Shown here: positions 47,811 through 59,964 of the stretch, in pieces
Layout of the letters: each line of letters opens with the position of its first letter
Numbering within the stretch: position 1 is the stretch's first letter
Assembly (NCBI GenBank): GCA_028673005.1
Contig: CM054116.1
Span: 66,663,211-66,727,210 of the forward strand
Length of the DNA: 64,000 nucleotides
Source: Tanypteryx hageni
Taxonomy: Eukaryota; Arthropoda; Insecta; Odonata; Petaluridae
Direction: 5' to 3'
Made by a program: the position numbers and the translations under genes
Notes under the pieces: model-generated
Told to the model about the DNA's origin: nothing
Seen by the model: only the letters and a program-made list of their open reading frames with translations
Database searches by the model: none

Positions 47811-48189
47811 AAGAAAACGGTAAAAAGAAGAAGCGATCTCATTCTCCTCACCCCTTCATTCCCTGCGACACTCTCCGATATGCGGAGAGAACTTGAATAG
47901 ATCCAGGACGAAATAGCCTACGCGTTGGACTAAGAGCCGTGAAATAGGTTTGGAGTGGATCGAACGTGACTTTGTCCCCTTCAAAAGACGTAGTGGAACA
48001 GAGAGATAGAGGGGTGGGAGGGTAAATGGGAGAGGAGGAAGAAGAGAGGAGGGATGGACGAAGTTGAGGGCGACTAGCGAGGCGAGCTAACATTTCTAGG
48101 GAAGTGGTGCGGAAGGATAAGAGGACCGAAAAACTGTCACTGCAGCAGTATGTGAGGAGTTTGGAAGAAAGGGAGAAGGGAGAGGGAGA
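47811..48189. other. short non-repetitive gap between arrays
   Basis: A less repetitive stretch with no recognised gene. Long low-complexity frames simply run through it. Confidence 0.5.
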
Positions 48190-48540
48190 GAATGGGAGAA
48201 GTAAGAGAAGGGTGAGGGGAAGAGGATAAAAGGGAGGGGGAGAAAAGGGAGGGGGAGAAGAGAGAGGGAGAGAAGAGAGAGGGGGAGAAGAGAGAGGGCG
48301 AGAAGACAGATGGGAAGAAGAGCGAGGGGGAGAAGCGAGAGGGGGAGAAGCGAGAGGGGGAGAAGCGAGAGGGGGAGAAGCGAGAGGGGGAGAAGCGAGA
48401 GGGGGAGAAGCGAGAGGGGGAGAAGCGAGAGGGGGAGAAGCGAGAGTGGGAGAAGCGAGAGGGGGAGAAGCGAGAGGGGGAGAAGCGAGAGGGGGAGACG
48501 CGAGAGGGGAGACGCGAGAGGGGGAGAAGAGAGAGGAAGA
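48190..48540. repeat. 15-bp purine minisatellite
   Basis: 48330-48505 has about 12 nearly identical copies of AAGCGAGAGGGGGAG (15 bp), flanked by less regular copies. The unit is divisible by 3, so each frame has its own pentapeptide (for example GRSER on the + strand, SPSRF and ASPPL on the - strand). Confidence 0.93.
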
Positions 48541-49090
48541 AGGGAGATAGATGGATAGAAGGGAGAAAAGGAAGATGGAAAAGAAGGGAGGGGTGGAGAG
48601 AATAGAGGGGGAAGAGAATAGAGAGGAGGGAAATAATGGAGAGGGGGAAGAGAATGGAGAGGAGGAAGAGAATGGAGAGGGGAAAGAGAATGGAGTGGGG
48701 GAAGGGAAGGGAGAGGGGGAGAGAATGGAGAGGGGGAGAGAATGGAGAGGGGGAGAGAATGGAGAGGGGGGAAGAGAATGGAGAGGGGAAGAGAATGGAG
48801 AGGGGGAAGAGAAGGGAGGGTGGGAAGAGAAGGGAGGGTGGGAAGAGAAGGGAGAGGGGGAAGAGAAGGGAGAGGGGAAAGAGAATGGAGAGGGGGAGAA
48901 AATGGAGAAGGGGAAGAGAATGGAGAGGGGGAAGAGAATGGAGAGGGGGAAGAGAATGGAGAGGGGGAAGAGAATGGAGAGGGGTTGAGAGAAGGGTGAG
49001 TGGTTGAGAGAAGGGAGAGGGGTTGAGAGAAGAGAGAGGGGTTGAGAGAATGGGGAGGGGGAGAAAGTAGAGGAGGGAGAGGGTCGTGAG
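48541..49090. repeat. 18-bp purine minisatellite
   Basis: Units near GAGAATGGAGAGGGGGAA (18 bp), with variants such as GAAGGGAGGGTGGGAA. It ends in GGTTGAGAGAAG-type units at 48980-49060. Frames are ENGEGE/ERGKRM-type repeats and the 428-codon frame on the - strand (47848-49134); none is a protein. Confidence 0.9.
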
Positions 49091-49911
49091 AATGGAGATG
49101 GACGAAAAAAGAGAGATTCTATAGCGCGTTTCACGTCGTCCGTGCACTACGTGTTCTTATGGGAGAAACGCTATCCCATGTTATTTCCCTATACTGCTAA
49201 TTCTCGGCGTTGCCAATTCGTGCAAACTCCTGATTTTCGTCGTTTTTGGCATAATTACTCACTTAAACACCTAAGGAAGGATGGGAAATTAACAAAATGA
49301 GTAAGAAAATAAACTAGGTAAATACTTTTTAAATAGAAAATTCGCCGTTTTTGCATGGTTAAACAATTGTTCCCGCGTTTTCATCGAAAATTCCAAGTTT
49401 CTCCCGCCGCATTCATATTTGAACGGCTAAATCTCGCAGTCTACATTTTTCTTTAGCTTTCGCAAGTGTTCCATAAGCCACATATACCATTAAAAGGAAC
49501 ATGTAAAGCAATTCATTGTTGTTAAAAATTAAATAAAACCGAACGAGGCACTCACATTCTGCATCAAAGCACTAAATTTTCACTCTATTGCTAACTTACG
49601 TACTATTAGGAATATGTAGGAATTGTATGTGGATGAAATGGTGATAAAAGATTAAATTTATTTTTGAAAGTGGAATGAACTCAACATCTTCATTGGTTTT
49701 CGAGATATGGAATTCTACATTTGAGCGCGAGAAACTTCTGCCGCTTCGTCGGAACTTTGTCGCGTGCCACGAAACGTAGGCAAGTTGAATGTGATTTGAT
49801 AGGAGAGTTCGGAGGAGGAGATCAATAATAACATACAGTAGCTACATATGTGATGCATGACTGAATCTATTCGAGAAAACGGAAGTCTCCATAACGATTA
49901 GAATCGGTAAT
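49091..49911. other. no gene recognised
   Basis: AT-rich spacer with nothing recognised. Confidence 0.5.
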
Positions 49912-50539
49912 TACAGTAGTGTCTCGTCAACCTCGGGCTTGCCAACCGCGGTTTCGAGTATACACGGTTGGCAAAATGTATACCGTTTTGCCAATCGCGG
50001 TATGAGATTTTAAGTGTCTGCGGTTTCAGGTTCATAAGCATTATTTTTTACTGCAATGGTTTTTCTTAAAACCTTGAAGTATTTTAGCAGAAGAACATCT
50101 ATAAATACTATTTATGTTTAATTGAGTAATTTTATTTTCTTAGTCATGACGTACTCCAATTCCATGCCCTTCCCCTCAGGCACCACAATCTCAAGAGGAG
50201 GGGCATGGCCACATCCAGATAACCCCTCTCCAACACCATCATCGTTCTCATCATCACCATGACATTTTAGAACTTTTCGTTGTTTATTTTTTGCACGATA
50301 TAATGAGCCAGTGAAATGTTAAAAACATAGTTAATATATTAATTGGAAAACAGCACCGTTATTTTTGATCGTAAAGAATATTCTCCATTCTTCCCTTTCT
50401 CTCCTTAGGATATAGGTAGTGGAACAATGCGTGCAAGGCCGCGTTCTTAGTGGTTTGGGGCCAGGCAGGGAGCTGTTGAGACGAATTTATTTGTATCTAG
50501 TTTATAAGGTGCTTTTAAAGTTAGTTTGATTAATAAACA

Positions 50540-51526
50540 CTAGCTGGAGCTACCCGGCTTCGCTCGGGAAAGAATTTTCTTTTAAGTAGCAAATGATTTT
50601 TATTTCTCGGGGCCCCCAAATTTCTCAAATGTGTTATTCGGAGAAGAGTTTCACACGGAATTTTAACTACCACCTAAAGAAACCACTGAAACATAATAGT
50701 CAGGCTTGTTTTACCATTAATATATTTACGCATTAACGTCTTGCTTAATATCCACATGGATAGATGCACCGAAGCCTTTAAAGCAGCAATAAAATTATGT
50801 GGATTATGTCAATACTATTAGCCTAAACGTAAACAATAAACAACATCTTGGTTACCGAAAAAATGTAAGTAAATGTATCGATTTATGTTGCGATAAATCT
50901 TTCAATGTTAATGGTAAAAGATAACAATGTTACAATATTCCTTATAAAATCATTTCACTCACTTTAAAAGTATTCATAGACTATATTTAATCCATTTGTA
51001 CCATTTACCTTGGCGTTGGCTATTTTTCTCCTATGGTTCGCAACGGCGTGGATTAATCTTTACGTGACTATCTCCCTTTGAGGACAACAATTAAGAAATT
51101 TAGCTTTGTTGCCGACTGGAAAATGTTAATAAATGTTGCGCTTAAAGGAAAATTTTGAGCGATTTAACATGTTATACGACTAAACCTGAACAGAATTAAA
51201 ATATTCAGTCTTTCGTGCGTAAAATAAGCCATTTCCCGTAATCGTAAGTTAATATTTAGGTATATTCATATCCACATCAATGAAGGGCTGCATGGTATTT
51301 TGGGGTTTCTCCACACCATTTCCCATTCTTCGTTCTTATGGAAACAGTATTTTGTTGACCCCATGGGGTATAAGAGATCCCACGGTCTACAAACCTAGAC
51401 CAAGTTCTTCCTTTGGTCCATAGGATGGCCCATGAAACTTTTGAATTCGATAGCTTCAACGGTGTAAAAACGTATAAGGGACACTCAATAATGCATATAT
51501 ACACACATTCATTTTTATATATTAGA
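50540..51526 (-). mobile_element. Helitron-like non-autonomous element (copy 2)
   Basis: On the - strand it begins TCTAATATATAAAAATGAAT (51526 downward) after a host A and ends with CTAG (50540-50543) before a host T. The hairpin CCCGAGCGAAGCCGGG (50553-50568) lies 9 nt before CTAG. The start fits Helitron 5' ends known from arthropods. The host sequence rejoined across it reads AT, as expected. It is homologous to 21161-22235, but 50590-50708 differs from the other copy. No Rep/helicase is encoded. Confidence 0.8.
51277..51504 (-). CDS. counterpart of the 75-codon Helitron frame
   Basis: 75 codons with GTG as the formal first codon, so it lacks the ATG present in copy 1. The peptide matches copy 1 at 63 of 64 residues from LYVFT onward (Pro in place of Leu at the sixth). 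Loss of the ATG argues that the frame is not a maintained gene in both copies, although the block remains open. Confidence 0.15.
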   Translation of the reverse strand: MYICIIECPLYVFTPLKLSNSKVSWAILWTKGRTWSRFVDRGISYTPWGQQNTVSIRTKNGKWCGETPKYHAALH

Positions 51527-51625
51527 TTTATGGGAGGTATACGTGTTTGTTTTTAATATTTTATTATACCAACCGCGGTTTTGCCAACCGAACGTAACCC
51601 ACGCGGTTAGCGAGGGACTACTGTA

Positions 51626-52778
51626 TTGATCGAAATGCAACAATTCTTCATATATTTTTTCGGAAAACTTAAAGTGTATACATTTGTTTCAATCTATCAG
51701 CTCACTCATAATAATCCAATTCAGCATATAAATGAGGAAGCTTAACATAGTTTTAAATTAAACTCATGCCATTAATAATAATTATTCAAGATACAGAAGG
51801 ATATTATTTTAAAATCCAACAACACAAACTAATGCCAAGCCTACTTTGGAACTACACCATCGACAAAGCCACGGAATAAACGTAAAACAGCACCGAGATA
51901 TAGCTAATTCCAGGAATTAAATACCACCCTCTCTTTCGAGCGGTGATAAAACCGATATCGTACCGCCAATCAAAACTGCGGTCGTTAAATAGCAAAAGCA
52001 ATCCATTCCGTTTCCCTTAAAACATTTCACAAAATTCCTGCGTTGGAGTGTTCCCTCCAAATGGATAACCCCAACGCCGTCACAAGCATCAGAAAATAAA
52101 ATTTCCAAAAGATGTAATGGAATCGGGTGTGAACGCGCGAAAGTCGATTGTAACTCTAACGGTAGCGGCACGTACGTGCTAGATTGTTTGCGCACATCAT
52201 TCGCGATAATTCCACCCAAGGGACGTATACGCATCTAGTGAATCATGACACCGGTGAGTGGGAGAGAGGGTCGGAAAAGAACCTCCTCTCCCTTTCTACG
52301 TCGCCGCGTTGCATGCTGGTCAGGGAAATAAAGGATAACGGAGGGAGAATGAGGGCGCGTGTAGACGAAGAGAGAGAGAATGAAAGATGGAGGAGAAGGG
52401 ATAAATAGGCAAATTAGACGGTATGCATGGTGCACAAGGGGGACTAGATGGGGAAAGAAGTAAAAATGTGCGGGCGAAAATGAGGAGAAGGAGCGAATGG
52501 AAAAGGTTTGAGAGGACAAAAGATGGAGTGAGAGGGACTAAAATCAGAGAAAGAGAATACATTCGGTTGGTTGGAAGAATTTCCTCTTTTCGGAAGGGAA
52601 ATACTACGGCTACTTCGAAGATAAGCTAGTTTGCCGTGAATCATTTGGACTACCAATTCCAATAAACGAGGTACAATTTGTAAATCCTTAAATTCTTCCT
52701 TCGGGAACATAATTCAATGAAGAACTATCGAGCTTGCCTTGCGGCTAAAATGAAACTGACACAATACGTATCTCCAAT
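51626..52778. other. no gene recognised
   Basis: AT-rich, with 52250-52560 purine-rich. Short Arg/Ser-rich frames occur in both strands with no motifs. Confidence 0.5.
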
Positions 52779-52933
52779 GGTTATGAAAACCAAATGCGCA
52801 TGTCGGCTATTAAGCTATCGCCACTCGACCCATTCATCCATAGAAGATTCCAATAAAATTATAATCTACCGACGGTGAAACACCGCCGATGATGGTGCTT
52901 TGTATTCAAAATGCATATCTGGTTTTCATAACC
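52779..52933. mobile_element. inverted-repeat MITE, family A (copy 3)
   Basis: 155 bp with terminal inverted repeats GGTTATGAAAACCA (14 bp perfect, continuing as ATGCGCATGT versus GATATGCATTT). The inside has a small GCGGTG/CACCGC-type stem. The arm sequence and GGTGCTTTGTA match the elements at 13.0, 23.7 and 58.3 kb. There is no coding, and the target duplication is unclear. Confidence 0.7.
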
Positions 52934-55900
52934 TTTTTATGGCCATTTAAGATATCTATTATGCCAGTTTCACTACTTGAATATAAATAAAGATATTATT
53001 TAAATAGCGTCATGGCAACTAACGAGCAAGAAACCATCTTTGTACAAAGTAAACAAGATTTCCCGAATGACAACAGCATTTTGTTTCTCCTCATCCAGAA
53101 TTAACTCACTAAGTTTTGTATGAGAGGGAAAAATACACACAAGGCTCTAAAAGGAACTAACAGAAAATTTCAAGATATCTTATGAAAATTATAAGTGGTA
53201 TTCGCGTTTTTTATGAACAGATTAACAACAAAAAATTAACAAAGCCCTTCAAACGAAAGAGCCAAAATTTTTACCAACGTCTCTCTAATTGGTCAATAAA
53301 CAAAGCCCTCGATATTTCATCACATAAATTCTTTCCCTTATTTTCCCTCTTGCCTTTCGAATACTTAGGACGCCAGGAAAGGCTCTTGACGGGAAACGCC
53401 GATTCTGCATCAGCTGGGTGATTTCGGACCGCGAGAGCACTTATCATAATTACGCGCGTCAATCTTAACGTTGCCTTCAATTGAAACGGTAGTATATTTA
53501 ATTTAATCCGAAATGTATGAGTGAGACGTAAGCCACGCAACTCGGTTAATTTAATTATATTTGACATTTCGAGCATAAAATCCGAAACTAGGACATTTAA
53601 TTACACCTAAAAAAAAACGTTGGTCCGATTTGCGCGCTCACAAGAACCAAACACGAGATGTGCCGAGTAGAGAGAAAAACAACTCTCGCGTTAATTACAA
53701 TTATGCACTCGGAATCCTATAGTAGCGCTCCTCATTGTGCCGCCCCGATACCGAAAACGGCGCATAGGAAATAGACGTAATTTTATTTAGGTAAAAATAA
53801 ACGGAACCGAAACTGCGCAAACGTTTTATCTCTGCTTCGCTGCTGTCAGTCCTTTCAAAATCAAAACGTTGAACGAAAATCATACAATAAAGTAAACATG
53901 GTGAAACACCCATGGAAAAACCAGTTTAGGCATTCTCCAGAAGTGAACGTTGTCAAATTATCCGTAATTTAAACACGTTCAGTTTTCGCTATTGTCCAAA
54001 TATTTGTTTGTGTATTATGTACCGGAAAAAGTTTTTAAAAGTATAACATTTTCTTTTAATACGGAGGAAAACATAATATTCCGCTATAATCCCATTATCG
54101 CCATAGTTTACTCCGGAATAAATAAGTATTTTGCTTTCTTTTAACTGAACTGTGCATCGGAGGCATTAATTATTACCTTTCCACCAGATGACTCAAGAGA
54201 CGATGAAACCCAAAGCTACACTCGAAGTGCACTTCCCGTATATGCCCACTAAACACATTAAACATTCGCTATTCGGAAAATGATGTCGCTACTAACAGTG
54301 AGAAAAGGAAGTCGAGAGAGAGAGAGAATGCCCTGACAGCAAATCACTGATTCCAGCCAGGCGTCATCGACATTAAGACGTCCCTTCCCATCGGTCATAC
54401 TGAAAACACTTCCTTCCTCACACTTCTATCTCCGAATCCTACTCCCACGCAACACATCATCCCGTCACACCTTCAACGCAATCCGCGTACCCTCCACGCC
54501 CCCACCTCCGCCCAACCACCGACAGACGAATTCAATCCTTTTTCAAGGCCTCCCGAACTTAACACTTTCAAGGCTGGAAAGTACGGACGTGTCTTCGATA
54601 GCGGAGGATGAGGGAAAAGAAAGACACTCTCTCTCCTCCCTCTCCAACTTACAAAGTCTTGGCATGCGACAGAAGCACACTTCGTGCGGAGAAAGCCACA
54701 AGAGACGATGGAACGGAACAGGAATCTCAGAGGAACGCCAGGCGAGAGAGATAGTCGGGAGAGGAGATAGTTGGTTGGAGTTGGTTGCGGGAAGTAATGA
54801 CAAGCTGGGATTCGGTTATGTAACCAAAACTTCTATCCTCTTGTATTGAGCAATGGGCGTTTCTTTTCCTTCCCTCTTATTGTCATTTATATCGCCATTA
54901 CTATTCTACCCTCGCCTCGCCGAAGCGAGCGTCGTTAATTCACCTCGTCAACGATCTTTCGAAATGCGAGGAAGCGTTATTCTTTTACTTTCCGAAGAGA
55001 AAAAAACGTAGGAGAATAGAGCGCTCTTAAAAATGCGCACTTATCCGTTTTAAACGTAATCAAGCTAATTACGCCCGAGAAATTTACGCGCCGAGAAGGA
55101 GAATGGAGTTGACGTCCTCACATTCCTCTCTTACTCTCTCCTCTCTCACACCCGTTTCCAGCCGCGAGAACATAAAGCGGAAACTGAGGGAGGGTAAATA
55201 ACGGAAGATGATGACTTTAATGAATGTGTCGTATTTCAATGCCGTCGCGAGTTTCCGAGCTTGCGTTTATGAAGTTTGTTTTAGGTGAAAGAGACGAGAC
55301 GACGCTAGTAATTCCAGCGACTCGCGTTGCGGATCAACTGGTGCTTGAAGCGAACGGCAAACTTTAATTTCATTTACGAAATCATTCTCGCGCCGATTCC
55401 ACGGGATTAAATTTTACAAGTGATACTTTTTTTGCAGTAAAAACACCGTCGGACATATATAGCTCCATTTTGAGAGGAAGCTAAACAAAAATAGAAAAAT
55501 AAATTTCGAAATCGATAAAAAAACAACTCGGAGGAAATAGGAATGTCATAAGAAAAACGAGGAATGGATGATATATGCATGTTAGCGAAAATGCGAGCAA
55601 TAAAAATCGGCTTTCAGAAGATTATTTTCACTTGTTCACTTGCAGTGAGTATTATTTTTGTGTCACATTAATATAAATTGAAATTTGTTCAAAGTATAGC
55701 AGAAACTATATATCTCGAGCATGATGTGAGAAAGCATTATGTTAACTTCGAGTAATCGGCTTTGAAATTTGCTACAGTTAAATATTACCTTTAACTTATT
55801 GAAAATTCGAATAACAAGCCTTCAATCTAGACACCGTAACAGTCTTCTGGATCTAAATATAAAACTTTTGTACTACGGGACCGAATGTTTTTCATATCGA

Positions 55901-56639
55901 CTTCTTATTGACATCGCACTAAGCTCATAAACTCTGAGGAAACGACTTAACACTAAACTAAACATTTCACACAAAAATGAAAAAATCAAACAATAAAAAC
56001 TTAATGGACAGTTAAGGCCCTTACTTGCTCTTTAGGCTGGGAGGAAACAATCACACCCACTTTTATTCGTGCCGCGGTTTATTGAAGTGATTTTCATGGT
56101 CCTTCGGACAAATGAACGCATTGTACTTATCTCTTTGAAAGCGCTAGATAACAACGTCAATACACTCACTTCCCAGAGAGATTTTTTACAGGAATTATCT
56201 GTAGCGCTTTCCTAAAAATCGCACAGTGATTGAAAAACCTCTCCAATGAATCAATAAAAAAATCGTGTTTTTTGATTAATCGATTCCACGAGCGCGTGAA
56301 GTGACCCGCCGCTTAAAGCTGGTCATCCTGTATGCTTTCCTCATCCCTCCAACAAACGCTAAAACGATATTTCGAGCGCAGGGATGATGAAAGAGCAGAT
56401 TGAGAAGGATGTGTGGGGGCAGGAGGGATAAACACTCCAGCATGCTGGTGTAGTTACAAGAGAAATCACGCGTTGTAAACCACACATCCGCGTGAGAGCG
56501 AGCCATTGTCCGAGGAGAGGGAGCAGAGAGAGGCAACATGTGATGCTTGCGTAGGTGCGGTCTGAAAGGTGGTCGCTGGCAAGGGAGAGGTTGAGGGGAG
56601 AGAGACGGCGGATGAAAGGGAGGGAGGAGAGTGCGTGAA
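52934..56639. other. no gene recognised
   Basis: AT-rich. 54410-54540 is pyrimidine-rich, and 54900-55320 is moderately CpG-rich without other promoter signs. Frames up to 105 codons have no motifs. Confidence 0.5.
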
Positions 56640-56895
56640 TATGCGAAAAGAGAAAGGGAGAGAAAGGGAGAGAGGGAAAAAGAGAGGAAGAAAGGGAGAG
56701 AGGGAGAAAGAGGGGAAGAAAGAGAGGGAGAAAGAGAGGGAGAAAGAGAGGGAGAAAGAGAGGGAGAAAGAGAGTGAGAAAGAGAGGGAGAAAGATGGAG
56801 AAAGGGAGAGAGGGAGAAAGAGATGGAGAAAGGGAGAGAAAGGGAGAAAGGGAGAGAAAGGGAGAAAGGGAGAGAAAGGGAGAGAGAGAGAGGAG
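56640..56895. repeat. 12-bp purine minisatellite
   Basis: Units of AGAGGGAGAAAG (12 bp, about 20 copies). The frames read EREK repeats on the + strand and SLSPFL-type repeats on the - strand (183 codons at 56359-56910). Confidence 0.9.
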
Positions 56896-57240
56896 CAAAT
56901 ACTTCAACACATTATATGTGCAATTTTTTATTGATTTATTGAACCTTCGTGTAATGATAGAAGCTAATGAATAAAAATACTTATTCTAATTTGTACACCT
57001 TTGATCCACCTTATTTCCATTTGACGCTCGCATATTTTATGCTTTTGTTAAGAATATCTCCGATCTTGTTGGAGGCAAATATTTTCCTGACTACGCCACT
57101 GCCTACACCCATTCGTCATATTTTATAAGTTGTCATAATGTGTTAATATTTACGTATTATTGTAAAACAGTAAAAGGAAAAAGTGATAACTGAAAAAAAC
57201 ACCATACAAATTTAAAGTTAGTTAGTTTAACTGAGAAAAA
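56896..57240. other. no gene recognised
   Basis: AT-rich gap between two purine arrays. Confidence 0.5.
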
Positions 57241-57440
57241 CTAAATATGAAGAAAGGTAGGGAGGAATGGGAGAGGTAAATAGGGAGGCAGGAGAGAGAA
57301 GGGCAGGAGGGAGGAGCGAGTGGGGGAGAGGTAGGGGGAGCGAGTGGGGGAGAGGTAGAGGGAGCGAGTGGGGGAGAGGTAGAGGAAGCGAGTGGGGGAG
57401 AGGTAGAGGAGGAGGGAGCGAGTGGGGGAGAGAGAGGGAG
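57241..57440. repeat. 24-bp purine minisatellite
   Basis: About five copies of a 24-bp unit (GAGCGAGTGGGGGAGAGGTAGAGG, with small variations), from about 57310. This gives GRGRGSEW in the + frame and SLPLPLPH on the - strand. The 171-codon - strand frame (57227-57742) starts in the CpG block to the right and owes its length to this array. Confidence 0.9.
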
Positions 57441-57910
57441 GTCATACGGGTCGTAAAATCAAATTCCATTTTGAGAATAGAGGAGAGAACCTCCTTCCTT
57501 CCCATCTCGCCCACACGCCAGAATTTCCACTCTCTCCTGCCCTCTCTCGAGCGCGAGAAATATTCGTCGCGACGCTGTCTCCCGGCGCCAAAAGAACAAT
57601 GAGTTTCCGCGGGGCGTGTCTTTGGGAAAAACGAGCGGAAGATGCGGGACTCCTTTCTACATCGCGGTAGGATTCGAGACACGTTCCGGTCCTTCGGAAA
57701 CGGCGGCGGACGTGTTACACCACTCGTTTTCGGCGGAGACAATCGATACTTGTGTGTGCGTCCGCGGGAGGAAGACGAATAAACGAATATCTGGGTTCCA
57801 CGGACACTGAGGGAAAGAGGAAGGACGCTCGTGTGTAGCCGAAGCGCATTTATTCACGCCACGCGCTGGGCCTCTATTACACGCCGAGGCTATTTCGCCT
57901 CGTAATCGTC
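57441..57910. promoter_or_regulatory. CpG-island-like block
   Basis: CpG-dense relative to the surrounding AT-rich DNA (for example CGTCGCGACG near 57565 and CGGCGGCGGACG near 57702). It joins the 24-bp array on its left. Frames on both strands (64 codons + strand at 57616-57810, 66 codons - strand at 57657-57857) are unrecognised. It could be a promoter or 5' exon, but there is no TATA or splice arrangement to choose a strand. Confidence 0.3.
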
Positions 57911-59197
57911 GAAGGCAGACGATAATTTACGGTTATAATTACGGTAATGAAGCCTCTAAAGGCCTTGGTAACTGCGTGGTGACAAGGGATAATTAGCAGT
58001 AAGAGAAAGATTTCCTTTACGGTGTCGGAACAGTTGGTTAAGGATTATGAAGAGAGAGGCATGTTAATTAATCGATAAACACAGCATTCGCGGCATATTA
58101 TCTCGTAAAATCTCAAAATTTTGGAGCACAAATCGATATGAAGATATTAACGCATTCGTTAAAGCTACTGAGAGCAACGCGGGAAATCGTTCGCAGCTAA
58201 ATAAAATAATTATGGATTTAAATATGCAATGGGCGAGTAAAAAATGAATTAGTGAACCAAACTTTTTGTTTATACGTAAAATATATAGGTAACCCCTGTA
58301 GGTACTCTATAAAATTTGGAAGTAAACTATATACGCATTTCGGCTACAAATTAACCACGCTCAGTTTTTATTCACTAGTGCCAGTGAATATTATATTAAT
58401 AATGTTTAATTCACGGGAAAGCTAACAATAAAAAGCAAGTTTCCGAATAAAAGATTTTTTTTACTTCCACGATCGCTTTAGAGCATTTTCGTAAAATAAA
58501 ATACGGAATGCCTATAAATAACTAAAACTCAAAAGGTTCAACTCGAGCGCTTTTACAGCGTTTCGCAAAAAATCGGCGTCTAAATGTTTAAAATGCGGAA
58601 TAAAAGTGATAGGAGCTATCAAAAGGGTTGATTTTTAGCAGGTTCCAGAGAGGATTCCGATTCATTGAAGCGATAGTCGATTGAAAGAAATGTGCTAAAA
58701 TTCTCCAATTCAAAGCAGATTAAGACCAAATATTACAAAAATATGCACTAACTCCTTGACTTTTGATACGCCTCTAATCCCCACAGGAATGTAATGGGGA
58801 GGAGAATCCCGTTCCCCCAGTTCCTGAACGCAATTTTTAGCATACTATCACAAACTGACTTTCAGCAGCTAAAATTTAAATTATACATACATGCATGCGT
58901 AAAATATCACGTATCTCTTTTGAAACATGCCTCTAGTTCTGAAAGTACAATGGTCCGTAACAATAGTCCTTAAAAACCATTTCCACCGCAGAACTCTCAC
59001 CAATCGACCAAAAGTTATGCCAAATTCTAAATATAACAACCAAACGCTCTTTATCCATTTAGCCCGGAATGATGCCCTTACCCGACTAACTCGTCGAGTT
59101 CCGCGAGTTTGTTTCAAAAAATCGTTCCTTTTGACGTAAGCGTTCGGCGCGAGGCCTAAAAATGCGACGGGAAATCATAATATTTGCCGAACCAAAT
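57911..59197. other. no gene recognised
   Basis: AT-rich. A fragment of the family A arm lies at 58326-58360. Confidence 0.5.
58326..58360. mobile_element. inverted-repeat MITE, family A (arm fragment)
   Basis: ATACGCATTTCGGCTACAAA matches the arm seen at 13.0 kb (ATACATTTCGGCTACAAA). Only this arm is evident. Confidence 0.4.
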
Positions 59198-59217
59198 TGG
59201 TATATATATATATACCA
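59198..59217. repeat. 20-bp palindrome around (TA)7
   Basis: TGGTATATATATATATACCA is a perfect palindrome that could form a cruciform. It lies left of a GA-rich patch (59280-59340). Confidence 0.8.
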
Positions 59218-59964
59218 TCGACTCGAGGCACATTCTGAACGGACAAAACGGAGCAGGTACTAGCCAAATGTAGCGACGGTGGCGGAGAGAGAGAGAGAGA
59301 AAAAGAGAGATGATGTGGCGAGAATAGGAAGAGGGAGGGACAACCGACAGAACTGGCAACATGGGGGTATTCTGCTGCGAAAGTAATTTCGGAAATAACG
59401 TTAACGGGGACGGGAACAGAGGGGGGAGGACGGCGGGAGAAAAGGATACCGCCAGAAACTCCATGCGTGGTTTCGCGGAATATTAATGACGGCGTCACTC
59501 CGATATGGAAGAAAAAAAGCTGGAATTCGGCCGTGAAAAATCGAGTGGGGAGGGGAACAAATGAAGCTCGGTAAATCAAGTTTTCCCTGGCGACGCAAAT
59601 CAAATTACATCACTTCTGCGCTCGCATAAGTCATACTTACAATTAGTCACATTTGGCGTTCAACCCATTTCGCGAGAAGAAATTTATCCGAGTGATCTGT
59701 CTGCAGATATAGAATTTTCGAATTGACAGGTTACTGTGACAACGGAGTGAAGGCGTGGAAAAATTGACAAAAGATATCTGCGGAGAAAAAAATCCTTTTC
59801 GTGTACTTGGCGTTCCAGTAAAGCGGCATAATTACAGTGTTAAGTGGCCAAGGCATTAAGATCGAGAACGCTAAAAAGACATTTGGCGCTGAAAACAACT
59901 CTAGATTAAAAGCAATACAATTTACATTTAATTTTTATTTTCCTTGTTTTTATCAAATATTCCT
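59218..59964. other. no gene; GA-rich patch
   Basis: A short (GA)n at 59285-59310. Frames of 102-142 codons on the - strand are Ser/Pro/Phe-rich and unrecognised. Confidence 0.5.

Larger units (their letters stand above)
49914..51623. mobile_element. Tigger/pogo-like DNA transposon, interrupted by a Helitron
   Basis: The left end CAGTAGTGTCTCGTCAACC and the right end, as reverse complement CAGTAGTCCCTCGCTAACCG, are TIRs of the Tc1/mariner Tigger/pogo type, each next to a TA (49912-49913 and 51624-51625). The subterminal DNA has repeated TTGGCAAAAC/CCGCGG motifs and two small 9-bp stems. A 987-bp Helitron lies inside, so the original element was about 720 bp. A short acidic - strand frame (about 50125-50270) ends in TAA and could be a remnant of a transposase C-terminus, but I cannot confirm this. 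Confidence 0.72.

Noticed and set aside
46340..49090. Regularly spaced repeats resembling a CRISPR array
   Set aside because: The units are contiguous minisatellites without unique spacers, and the DNA is eukaryotic.
47036..49134. 271- and 428-codon frames on the - strand, and Arg/Glu-rich frames on the + strand
   Set aside because: Explained by 16-, 15- and 18-bp arrays.
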